Both the position numbers and the translations under genes were made by a program. A stretch of DNA of 5,255 nucleotides from the NCBI GenBank assembly GCA_934403665.1, contig CAKRUL010000123.1, positions 1-5,255 of the forward strand, written 5' to 3'. Source of the DNA: an uncultured Clostridia bacterium. GTDB lineage: Bacteria; Bacillota_A; Clostridia; UMGS1840; HGM11507. A model generated the notes under the pieces. The model had not been told where the DNA came from, did no database searches, and worked only from the letters and a program-made list of their open reading frames with translations. This document shows, in pieces, positions 1 to 5,255 of the stretch (positions are counted from its first letter, which is position 1; each line of letters opens with the position of its first letter).

Positions 1-1643
1 GGATTTGCAGCCACTCAAAATTTATTCTTTTCCCGTTGATTCTCTTGTGTGTGATCAGCTTCGCCATGTCCATGTGCTCGGTTTCTTTTGCTGTGTTGTC
101 CAGAGAATTGATAGACACAGCGGTTGGTCAGAGAAGCGGAAGTCTTGCCGTAAAGGCTGTTTCTGTGATGCTTTTTGTCGGACTTTTGCTGCTGTTGCAG
201 GTTTCCTACAGCTATCTGAACGTGCACATTTCGGGAAAGCTGGAAATGAGACTGCGCAAAACAGTGTTCAGCAGTTTGCTGTGCAAGGATTTGACGCAGG
301 TTACCGCAATGCATTCCGGCGACTTGATGAACCGTCTGACGTCGGATGTTTCCATCATCACAAATGCAGTGATCGGCATTCTTCCCACCCTGTTATCCTT
401 TGTTACAAGGCTGGGGGCTGCGGCTGCTTTGCTGTTATGGGAACAGCCTCTGTTTTTGGCATTTTATCTGGTGTTTGGCTTGGTTTTTCTGTTCTTCACC
501 AGAATTTACAGTAAGCGCATGAAAAAGCTGCATAAAATGTGTCAGGCAAGCGAGGGAAAAACCCGTTCTTTCATGCAGGAGGCTCTGCAGAATATTTTGG
601 CGGTCAAGGCTTTTCGCAATGAAGGCGAGGTCACCGATTATTCCTCCGGTCTTCAGGAAAACAATTTCCGTTTGAAAATGAAGCGGAACACCATCAGTAT
701 TATCGCTAACATTTTTACGTCTCTTGCCTTTACCGCAGGCTATTATTTTGCGATGATATGGGGAGCTTTCCAGCTTTTTGCCGGAACGATGTCTTACGGC
801 ACACTGGTTTTCATGCTGCAATTGGTCAATCAGATTCAAACGCCTTTCCGGGGAATGTCCTCTTTGCTTCCCCAGTATTATTCCGCTTTGGCTTCGGCAG
901 AGCGGCTTCTGGAATTGGAAGGGTTAGATCAGGATACACCGCCGGAGGCGGTTTCCCCCACCTATCACAGCTTGGAGGAAATTCGGTTTGAAAACCTGAG
1001 CTTCTCATATGGCGAAGAACCGATTTTGCAGGGATTGAATTTGTCGGTAAAGCAGGGGGATTTCACTGCCATCACCGGCATTTCCGGCATTGGAAAAAGC
1101 ACCCTTTTGAAGCTTTTGTTGGGTGTTCTGAAGCCGACAGAAGGAAAAGTTCTGCTTTCGTCGGATGCCGGAACGCAGGAGGCAGGCTGGGCGACAAGGG
1201 CATTGTTTGCCTATGTGCCGCAAGGGAATCTGATTCTTTCCGGCACCATTCGGGAGAATATTGTGTTCTTTCATCCGACTGCAAAGGAAGAGGAGATTAT
1301 CCGTGCGGCAAAGGCCGCTGAAATATATGATTTTATCATGCAGCTTCCGCAGAAATTTGATACGGTTTTGGGAGAAAAGGGACTGGGGCTGAGTGAGGGA
1401 CAGGTGCAGAGGCTTGCAATTGCAAGGGCAGTTCTGCACGATGCGCCTATCATGCTTTTGGATGAAGCCACCTCGTCGCTGGACGAGAAAACGGAGCGTG
1501 CTATCTTACATCATATCAAGGAATGGAAAACAAAAACGTTGTTTATTGTCTCACACCGCCCGTCTGCTTTGGAGATTTGCAATCATGTGATTCATTTGGA
1601 AAAGGGCAGAATGGTGGTTCATCAGGAAAACACACGAAACTGA
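1..1643 (+). CDS. ABC exporter, fused permease and ATPase (5' end outside window)
   Basis: This is a half-transporter of the ABC exporter type. It sits in the cytoplasmic membrane and should pump an unknown substrate outward as a dimer. The frame is open to the window edge (first whole codon at 3, 546 visible residues), and the first visible residues already lie in transmembrane helix 1. The true start is therefore upstream, and the in-frame TTG at 36 is probably not a start. Hydrophobic segments near visible residues 6-33, 51-70, 122-165, 230-262 and 268-285 make up the six-helix permease. The nucleotide-binding domain is complete: A-loop Tyr (residue 336), Walker A GISGIGKST (nt 1077-1103), Q-loop Gln in YVPQG (residue 407), signature LSEGQ (nt 1389-1403), Walker B LLDEATSSLD with the catalytic Glu (Asp codon at nt 1461), and the switch His in SHRPS (nt 1554). 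LSEGQ replaces the usual LSGGQ. All catalytic residues are present, so it should be active. A heterodimer partner could lie upstream. The family call is firm; the substrate is unknown. Confidence 0.95.
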   Translation, partial: ICSHSKFILFPLILLCVISFAMSMCSVSFAVLSRELIDTAVGQRSGSLAVKAVSVMLFVGLLLLLQVSYSYLNVHISGKLEMRLRKTVFSSLLCKDLTQVTAMHSGDLMNRLTSDVSIITNAVIGILPTLLSFVTRLGAAAALLLWEQPLFLAFYLVFGLVFLFFTRIYSKRMKKLHKMCQASEGKTRSFMQEALQNILAVKAFRNEGEVTDYSSGLQENNFRLKMKRNTISIIANIFTSLAFTAGYYFAMIWGAFQLFAGTMSYGTLVFMLQLVNQIQTPFRGMSSLLPQYYSALASAERLLELEGLDQDTPPEAVSPTYHSLEEIRFENLSFSYGEEPILQGLNLSVKQGDFTAITGISGIGKSTLLKLLLGVLKPTEGKVLLSSDAGTQEAGWATRALFAYVPQGNLILSGTIRENIVFFHPTAKEEEIIRAAKAAEIYDFIMQLPQKFDTVLGEKGLGLSEGQVQRLAIARAVLHDAPIMLLDEATSSLDEKTERAILHHIKEWKTKTLFIVSHRPSALEICNHVIHLEKGRMVVHQENTRN

Positions 1644-1657
1644 TATTGCTTTTTCAG

Positions 1658-1696
1658 AAGGGGATGTAAAAAATCACTTTTTTTGCACCCCTTTTT
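1658..1696 (+). terminator. Intrinsic terminator after the ABC exporter gene
   Basis: The left arm (AGGGG at 1659-1663, bulged A1664, TGTAAAAAA at 1665-1673) pairs with TTTTTTGCACCCCT (1679-1692). The loop is TCACT, and a run of five T (1692-1696) follows. The stem has about 14 pairs, with one bulge and one G-T pair. It starts 15 bases after the exporter's stop codon and ends 28 bases before the next start codon, so it should separate the two genes. Confidence 0.85.
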
Positions 1697-1710
1697 CATT
1701 TGTTGTAATC

Positions 1711-1717
1711 GGGGAGG
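1711..1717 (+). promoter_or_regulatory. Ribosome binding site fixing the radical SAM start
   Basis: GGGGAGG lies 7 bases before the ATG at 1725. The reading frame is open back to a TTG at 1683, but that codon lies inside the terminator hairpin and has no ribosome binding site. The ATG at 1725 is therefore the supported start. Confidence 0.8.
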
Positions 1718-1724
1718 AAAAAGA

Positions 1725-2639
1725 ATGAAGGAAAACCAAATGAAGGACTGCACCCTGTGTCCTCGGATGTGCCGCGTTGACCGCACAGCCGGGCAGAAAG
1801 GGTATTGTCGCTCGGGAAGCAAGCTGACAGCGGCAAGGGCAGCTTTGCATTTCTGGGAAGAACCCTGCATATCGGGCGAGCGTGGTTCGGGGGCGGTATT
1901 TTTTTCCGGGTGCAACCTGGGCTGTGTTTTCTGTCAGAACCGGACCATTTCCAGAGGAGAAGTCGGGGAGGAAATCGGTGTCGAGCGGCTTTCCGAGATT
2001 TTTTTTGAACTGCGGGAAAAAGGAGCACAGAACATCAATCTGGTCACGCCCACACAGTTTACGCCGTTGATTCGGGAGGCACTTGTTCTGGCAAAGGCGC
2101 GGGGTTTCAACCTTCCTGTTGTTTATAATTGCGGCGGCTATGAACGGGAGGAAACGCTTCGGACATTGGAGGGGCTGGTGGATATCTATCTGCCGGATTT
2201 TAAATATCTGTCCTGCCACACTGCGCAGAACTATTCTTTTGCATCGGACTATCCTGAAGTGGCAAAACAGGCAATTGCAGAAATGTTCCGCCAGACGGGA
2301 CTTCCTGTTTTTGAAGAATCGGGGAGAATGAAAAAAGGGCTTATTGTACGGCATTTAACCCTTCCGGGGCAGTTGGAGGATTCCAAAAAGATTTTAAAGG
2401 AGCTGTATCAAACATACGGCAATCAAATTTATTACAGCATTATGAATCAATTTACCCCTCTTGCAGGATTGGAGCATTATCCGGAGCTGAACCGCACCAT
2501 TTCTCCGGAAGAATATGAGGAGCTCATCAATTTTGCCGTGGAGCTTGGAATCGAAAACGGATTTGTTCAGGCGGGCGGAACGGCGGAAGAAAGCTTTATT
2601 CCGGCGTTTGACGGGGAAGGAATCCGAAAAAACAGCTGA
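1725..2639 (+). CDS. Radical SAM protein, PflX-like (COG1313 type)
   Basis: This 304-residue cytoplasmic iron-sulfur enzyme belongs to the radical SAM superfamily and resembles the proteins annotated as PflX or 'putative pyruvate formate-lyase activating enzyme'. The radical SAM cluster motif is SGCNLGCVFC, with Cys63, Cys67 and Cys70 in CxxxCxxC spacing, followed by QN as is usual in this group. An N-terminal cysteine cluster (Cys9, Cys12, Cys16, Cys28, within CTLCPRMCRVDR and GYCRSG) is also typical of the family and probably binds a further metal or cluster. The ARAALHFWEEPCISG segment (residues 37-51) and NCGGYE (135-140) are further family-like blocks. The C-terminal half carries LTLPG (211-215) and ends in a short polar tail after FIPAFDG. 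Length matches the family, and no key residue is missing. No pyruvate formate-lyase gene is nearby, and family members' substrates are not established, so 'activating enzyme' should not be taken as its function. It is preceded by a terminator, and I could not find a convincing promoter of its own. Confidence 0.9.
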   Translation: MKENQMKDCTLCPRMCRVDRTAGQKGYCRSGSKLTAARAALHFWEEPCISGERGSGAVFFSGCNLGCVFCQNRTISRGEVGEEIGVERLSEIFFELREKGAQNINLVTPTQFTPLIREALVLAKARGFNLPVVYNCGGYEREETLRTLEGLVDIYLPDFKYLSCHTAQNYSFASDYPEVAKQAIAEMFRQTGLPVFEESGRMKKGLIVRHLTLPGQLEDSKKILKELYQTYGNQIYYSIMNQFTPLAGLEHYPELNRTISPEEYEELINFAVELGIENGFVQAGGTAEESFIPAFDGEGIRKNS

Positions 2640-2668
2640 CGCTGAAAGAATTGTTTTCAAAAAACATA

Positions 2669-2697
2669 TTGACAATTGTAGCTGAACATGCTATTCT
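2669..2697 (+). promoter_or_regulatory. Promoter of the BlaI-family operon
   Basis: A perfect -35 box TTGACA (2669-2674), a 17-base spacer and the -10 box TATTCT (2692-2697) form a sigma-A-type promoter. A TG at 2689-2690, one base before the -10 box, makes it an extended -10 promoter. The stretch upstream of the -35 box (2651-2668) is A/T-rich and could help as an UP element. Transcription should begin near 2704, about 40 bases before the repressor's start codon. Confidence 0.75.
2671..2680 (+). promoter_or_regulatory. Candidate BlaI-type operator 1, overlapping the -35 box
   Basis: GACAATTGTA fits the TACA-N2-TGTA core of BlaI/MecI-type operators with one mismatch. It overlaps the -35 box, where a bound dimer would block RNA polymerase. 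It is weaker than operator 2 because its outer arms match poorly. Its centre is 39 bases from that of operator 2. Confidence 0.5.
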
Positions 2698-2705
2698 AAC
2701 CTTGG

Positions 2706-2723
2706 TAGCTACAAGTGTAATTA
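2706..2723 (+). promoter_or_regulatory. Candidate BlaI-type operator 2, just after the predicted transcription start
   Basis: The core TACAAGTGTA (2710-2719) is an exact TACA-N2-TGTA palindrome, the known core of BlaI/MecI-family operators. It lies inside a longer imperfect dyad (about 2705-2724) in which 7 of 9 outer pairs match. Its position downstream of the -10 box and upstream of a BlaI-family gene strongly suggests autorepression. The binding itself is inferred. Confidence 0.65.
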
Positions 2724-2744
2724 CGTTGAAAGGAGAAACGGCAT

Positions 2745-3116
2745 ATGTCGAACGGAAAACAAGTGATCACAGATTCAGAATACACCATAATGAAAATTTT
2801 GTGGAACACGGAACAGAAAATGACCGTGTCTGATGTAATCAAAGCGCTGGACGGAAATGATTGGACGCCGTCTACCGTTTCCACATTTCTGCAAAGATTA
2901 TTAAAAAAGAAGGTGATTTCCTGCGAGAAAAAAGGCAACACAAACTTATATTATCCGGTTATGAAACAAAAGGATTATGATATGAGCGAAACAGAGAGCT
3001 TTTTAGCCAAGATATATAAAGGCTCTGTGAAGAATCTTGTTGCGGCACTCTATGAAAACAAAAAGCTTTCCAAAGAGGATATGTCGGAGCTGAAAGATAT
3101 GTTTGATTTGGAGTGA
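2745..3116 (+). CDS. BlaI/MecI/CopY-family transcriptional repressor
   Basis: This 123-residue winged-helix repressor is of normal length for the family. The opening ITDSEYTIMKILWN (residues 8-21) and the segment TVSDVIKALDGNDWTPSTVS (27-46) are the classic helix-turn-helix blocks. LQRLLKKKVISCEKKGNTNL (49-68) forms the recognition helix tail and wing. The C-terminal part (about 80-123) should form the dimerisation helices. The start is fixed by AGGAG (2731-2735), 9 bases before the ATG. In characterised relatives (BlaI, MecI) the dimer binds TACA/TGTA palindromes and is inactivated after the partner BlaR1/MecR1 metalloprotease senses a beta-lactam. Here two such palindromes lie in its own promoter, and the partner gene follows 5 bases after its stop codon but is broken. 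It therefore looks like an intact autoregulated repressor without a working sensor. The target genes and the former signal are unknown; there is no beta-lactamase or penicillin-binding protein gene in the window. Confidence 0.92.
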   Translation: MSNGKQVITDSEYTIMKILWNTEQKMTVSDVIKALDGNDWTPSTVSTFLQRLLKKKVISCEKKGNTNLYYPVMKQKDYDMSETESFLAKIYKGSVKNLVAALYENKKLSKEDMSELKDMFDLE

Positions 3117-3338
3117 TAAATTTGTACGATGTTTTCAAAACAGTGTTTATATTAAGCCTGTTCGGTTTTGGGATAACAGCGCTGCTGTTGCTCTTAAAGC
3201 CCATGACTGCAAAGAAACTGCTTTGAGCGAAGCGTGCGAGGTATCGTGCGATATGGCGGTGACGAAAAATATGTCCGAAGAGGAACAAAAGCTGTATATG
3301 CAGACCATTCTTAATTTAGCCACGGAAAGGAGCAAAAG

Positions 3339-3785
3339 ATGTTAGAAAATTTATACACAACAAAAATGAGCGCAGATAAAAAGATCTTGCAAAACCGGTT
3401 TTCCAAAATCCGCTCGGGAAACGGCAAGGTCTCCAGGCTTATGGCGATTGTGATGTCCTGTGCGATTGCTGTCACAATGCTGGGGGCGACGATTGTGATG
3501 GCGGCAGTCGGGAATGAAGAGAAAAACTTTTTTGTAAACGGTAAGGGATATGCCATTGAGCCGGTTTTGATAGAAAACAAACTTGCAACGCATACGGACA
3601 ATTTCTATCTGCCGCTTCGCAAGACATTTGAAACGCTCGGATACAAGGTGAACTATGACGTCGATAAGACAAAATATGAAAACAAGTTTGACAAATACGA
3701 AATTTTCCCAGTGTTTGCTGAAAATATAGTTTCTATGCCGCTCGATAACGACGAAAACATCACAATAGATATTGGTCAAAGATGA
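3339..3785 (+). CDS. Sensor remnant: membrane-anchored copper-amine-oxidase-N-like fragment, possibly still translated
   Basis: This 148-codon open frame is part of the decayed sensor but has its own ATG, with AGGAG (3328-3332) 6 bases upstream, so it could be translated alone. Residues 1-30 (LYTTKMSADKKILQNRFSKI and onward) resemble the cytoplasmic linker that follows the M56 domain in clostridial sensors. Residues 33-57 are one hydrophobic helix (RLMAIVMSCAIAVTMLGATI), which would act as an anchor or uncleaved signal. Residues 65-110 (FFVNGKGYAIEPVL, FYLPLRKTFETLGYKV) match the copper-amine-oxidase N-terminal/stalk domain pattern, in which a 'YLPLR..FE.LG' strand-helix unit is typical. It ends at TGA 3783, before the second half of the ectodomain, so the fold is probably incomplete. 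The ribosome binding site may be accidental, since it coincides with the codons for ERSK of the upstream frame. The reading as a relic is firmer than the reading as a gene. Confidence 0.45.
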   Translation: MLENLYTTKMSADKKILQNRFSKIRSGNGKVSRLMAIVMSCAIAVTMLGATIVMAAVGNEEKNFFVNGKGYAIEPVLIENKLATHTDNFYLPLRKTFETLGYKVNYDVDKTKYENKFDKYEIFPVFAENIVSMPLDNDENITIDIGQR

Positions 3786-4106
3786 CATGAAACACTTGTG
3801 ACAAATGATGTTGACTACTATATTTATGGCGCAACAGGCGGATTTAATCGGCTGTTTCCCATTATTGAAATGACGAAGGACGGGAAAACCGAATATTGTC
3901 AAATCGGCAGTAAAAAGTATTCAACGGGCTATGCAAATGCACCTGTTCTTATAGACGGCGTGACATACCTTCCCCTCCGCATCGTTGCGACCATTGTCGG
4001 CGGCTATGATAACGTGAAGTGGGATGACGCAAAGCATGACACCTATTATGAGGGCGCACTCACGTTTGATGAGACTGCAAAAACTATAACGATTGATACG
4101 AAATAA
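3786..4106 (+). pseudogene. Sensor remnant: C-terminal half of the ectodomain after the in-frame TGA
   Basis: This stretch continues in the same frame as the fragment before it, after the TGA at 3783-3785, and runs to TAA 4104-4106. It encodes VDYYIYGATGGFNRLFPIIE, then APVLIDGVTYLPLR followed by VGGYDNVKWDD, and ends in KTITIDTK. The 'VLIDGVTYLPLR' and 'VKWDDAKHDTYYEG' blocks are a second copper-amine-oxidase-N/stalk-like unit. The only near start is a GTG at 3798 without a visible ribosome binding site, so independent translation is unlikely. A standalone annotation as a 102-residue 'stalk domain' protein would miss that it is the tail of the broken sensor. Confidence 0.6.
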
Positions 4107-4124
4107 AAAGGTGTAAGATTCATT

Positions 4125-4289
4125 ATGAAAAATGAAAGGGAACCGGCTTGGCCGATATGGATCGATGAGACGGAAAGGGTGATTGCAGTGAAAAAATCGC
4201 CCGGCGGACAGGAAATCTTTTTTGAGAACCGCGAAATCGGCATGCAAAGGATCTGCGAGCTTCTCTCCAGAGGGTATAAAATAGGCTGA
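4125..4289 (+). CDS. Small uncharacterised protein, 54 residues
   Basis: This short frame runs from ATG 4125 to TGA 4287-4289 and begins 18 bases after the sensor remnant ends. The protein is hydrophilic, has no signal peptide or membrane helix, and holds three Trp and Tyr residues in conserved-looking places: WPIWIDETERVIAVKK near the start and LLSRGYKIG at the end. The 'WP.WID..RVI' opening and 'GY.I' ending recall small uncharacterised Firmicute proteins known to me only by pattern, and I cannot confirm that here. The upstream AAAAGG (4106-4111) is a weak ribosome binding site about 13 bases from the ATG. It lies before the shared terminator, so it is probably the last gene of the repressor operon. 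No function is proposed. Confidence 0.55.
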   Translation: MKNEREPAWPIWIDETERVIAVKKSPGGQEIFFENREIGMQRICELLSRGYKIG

Positions 4290-4334
4290 TGGCGGAAGTT
4301 TTTTCCTGCACTCGCTTCATTTTTAAAATTTGAT

Positions 4335-4374
4335 AAAAAACATCTCTTGTCGAGTCAGACAGAGATGTTTTTTT
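4335..4374. terminator. Bidirectional terminator between convergent units
   Basis: AAAAAACATCTCT plus GTC (4335-4351, one bulged T) pairs with GACAGAGATGTTTTTT (4358-4373) around the loop GAGTCA. The stem has about 16 pairs. A-runs on the left and T-runs on the right give U-tails on both strands. It ends the repressor operon on the plus strand and, 10 bases past its stop codon, the AraC-family gene on the minus strand. Confidence 0.9.
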
Positions 4375-4384
4375 ATGGTATTTT

Positions 4385-5191
4385 TCAGATATGGGTACGA
4401 AATTGAAGAGGACTATTTCCCACTGCATTTTTAAAAGCCCTGCTGAAATAAGAAGCATCGGAATAGCCCAATTGGTTTGAAATTTCGTCAATAGATGCGG
4501 AGGAGAACTCCAAAAGCTCAATGGCACGCTCGATGCGGAGATTATTGATGTATCGCTTCGGCGTGGTGGAATAGATTTCTTTAAACAGGCGGATAAAATG
4601 GGTGGGAGTGATGCCGGATATCCGCGCCAGCTTATTCACGTCAATGATTTCTTTATAATAATTTTGCTCAATATAGTTTACGGCATCCTTGATGACATGA
4701 TAGCCTTTCAGAGCAATATTCAATGTCAGTTGCTCGATCAACAGGTTTCGGAAAATTTCATACAGCAAGGATTTAATCCGAAGTTTATAACCGAAATTCT
4801 TAGAAATCCATTCTTCATCCACGGTTTTGAAGAATTTGCGGTATTTTTCGGGTATTTCGGGAGAAAAACAGGTCTGAAACGGGAATGTGGAATCAGAGGT
4901 GTGCTCCAGCTGAAAGAAAATACAGGAATACCCGAAAGGCAGAGCGCCATAGCGTGAGGAGTATGATGCTTCGGCGGGAACATAGAGAATGTCGTTTTTA
5001 TGAATCGAATATTCCACCTCATTAATAGTAGCATGGAAATTTCCGTCATAGACAAACAGAATGCGATGGCTTAAACTATTCTTAGAATGATGCGTCCAAG
5101 GGTTCATAATATGTTCATTACATACAGATACGATTGCGGTGATATCAACATCAAAAGATCCAAATTGTGTTATTTTAAAAAAATTTTTCAT
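4385..5191 (-). CDS. AraC-family transcriptional regulator with N-terminal ligand-binding domain
   Basis: This complete 268-residue regulator has the usual AraC layout. Residues about 15-100 form a cupin-like sensor domain (HRILFVYDGNFHATINEVEY, then KNDILYVPAEASY), which in this family binds a small ligand, often a sugar. Residues about 165-268 form the DNA-binding domain with two helix-turn-helix units: VNKLARISGITPTHFIRLFK (185-204) and SIDEISNQLGYSDASYFSRAFK (233-254). The closing GNSPLQFR (258-265) completes the AraC signature. The start ATG (5189-5191) is preceded by AAGGAG (complement of 5203-5208) at 11 bases. It is transcribed toward the repressor operon and separated from it by the bidirectional terminator. 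Its likely targets lie beyond the right edge, as such regulators usually control a neighbouring, often divergent, operon (inference). The ligand cannot be told from sequence. Confidence 0.93.
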   Translation of the reverse strand: MKNFFKITQFGSFDVDITAIVSVCNEHIMNPWTHHSKNSLSHRILFVYDGNFHATINEVEYSIHKNDILYVPAEASYSSRYGALPFGYSCIFFQLEHTSDSTFPFQTCFSPEIPEKYRKFFKTVDEEWISKNFGYKLRIKSLLYEIFRNLLIEQLTLNIALKGYHVIKDAVNYIEQNYYKEIIDVNKLARISGITPTHFIRLFKEIYSTTPKRYINNLRIERAIELLEFSSASIDEISNQLGYSDASYFSRAFKNAVGNSPLQFRTHI

Positions 5192-5227
5192 TGTATTTTA
5201 GACTCCTTAGACGATATCTTTCTTTTT

Positions 5228-5255
5228 AATTTATCAAATTTTATGGAAAATGTCA
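5228..5255 (-). promoter_or_regulatory. Candidate promoter of the AraC-family gene
   Basis: Read on the minus strand, TGACA at the window edge (5251-5255) could be the end of a TTGACA -35 box. A -10-like TAAATT (5228-5233) follows at 17 bases, preceded by a TG one base upstream (extended -10). The transcription start would fall near 5221, about 30 bases before the start codon. The first base of the -35 box is outside the window and the -10 box matches only 4 of 6, so this is tentative. Confidence 0.4.

Larger units (their letters stand above)
3122..4106 (+). pseudogene. Decayed BlaR1/MecR1-like M56 protease sensor with a copper-amine-oxidase-like ectodomain
   Basis: I read this region as one ancestral gene in pieces. 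Piece 1 (3122-3226) starts at a TTG 8 bases after GGAG (3110-3113). It encodes the first transmembrane segment of an M56 sensor (VFILSLFGFGITALLLLLKP) and stops at TGA 3224-3226. Piece 2 (about 3223-3345, next frame) is the late part of the M56 domain: SEACEVSCDMAVTKNMSEEE and then LYMQTILNLATERSK. The middle of the domain is absent, including the HExxH zinc motif and several membrane helices; from the family layout this is roughly 180 codons. One missing base near 3341-3344 then shifts the frame again into piece 3 (3339-4106). Piece 3 holds a last membrane helix followed by an extracytoplasmic copper-amine-oxidase-N/stalk-like region, and is cut by an in-frame TGA at 3783-3785. Stops of neighbouring genes are also TGA, so recoding is unlikely. 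The gene sits directly after the repressor, as its partner should. The protease cannot work. Sequencing error could explain a single lesion but not all of them. Confidence 0.82.

Noticed and set aside
1682..1709. Possible promoter TTTGCA plus TGTAAT with 16-base spacing before the radical SAM gene.
   Set aside because: It overlaps the terminator, the -35 box is poor, and the transcription start would fall inside the ribosome binding site.
1683..1724. Upstream TTG start for the radical SAM protein.
   Set aside because: It lies in the terminator stem without a ribosome binding site, while the ATG at 1725 has a strong one.
1674..2354. Long open frame on the minus strand opposite the radical SAM gene (226 codons).
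   Set aside because: It is the antisense of a well-supported gene, its protein has no recognisable domain and an unnatural Cys/Pro/Arg-rich composition, and its end overlaps the terminator.
2652..2666. Small hairpin TGTTTT/AAAACA after the radical SAM gene as a terminator.
   Set aside because: The stem is six mostly A-T pairs and has no T-run after it; it is better explained as A/T-rich DNA upstream of the promoter.
3783..3785. TGA as selenocysteine or Trp codon.
   Set aside because: No selenocysteine hairpin is apparent, neighbouring genes use TGA as a stop, and the gene carries other inactivating lesions.
3351..3902. 183-codon minus-strand open frame across the sensor relic.
   Set aside because: The plus strand shows clear family matches here; the antisense product has no recognisable pattern and no ribosome binding site that I could support.

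Overview
The window looks like chromosomal DNA of a Clostridia-type Firmicute (inference). The genes have strong purine-rich ribosome binding sites and sigma-A-like promoters, and there are U-tailed hairpin terminators. The gene families present are typical of gut Clostridia: an ABC exporter with an LSEGQ signature, a PflX-like radical SAM protein, a BlaI/M56 pair with a copper-amine-oxidase-like ectodomain, and an AraC regulator. I see no RNA gene, CRISPR array, insertion sequence or phage gene.

Layout. 1-1643 (+) is the 3' part of a fused permease/ATPase ABC exporter whose start lies before the window; a strong terminator follows at 1658-1696. 1725-2639 (+) is a complete radical SAM protein of the PflX (COG1313) type. 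A promoter at 2669-2697 carries two TACA-N2-TGTA-type operators and drives an intact BlaI/MecI-family repressor (2745-3116).

Immediately after it, 3122-4106 is the wreck of what was one BlaR1/MecR1-like gene. This gene would have encoded a membrane M56 metalloprotease with an extracytoplasmic copper-amine-oxidase-N/stalk-type domain. It has lost its middle, including the HExxH zinc site, then suffered a one-base frameshift and an in-frame TGA. A 54-codon small ORF (4125-4289) follows, and a bidirectional terminator (4335-4374) separates this operon from a convergent AraC-family regulator (4385-5191, minus) that has a candidate promoter at the window's right edge.

How the genes work together. 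In the BlaI/BlaR1 family the sensor detects an outside signal and its protease activity leads to loss of the repressor. Here the repressor and its operators look intact while the sensor is destroyed. The inferred result is an orphan repressor that can no longer be induced by its cognate sensor. The exporter, the radical SAM protein and the AraC regulator appear to be separate transcription units with no visible functional link to this module. The most interesting content is this decayed sensor and what its remains show about its former architecture.
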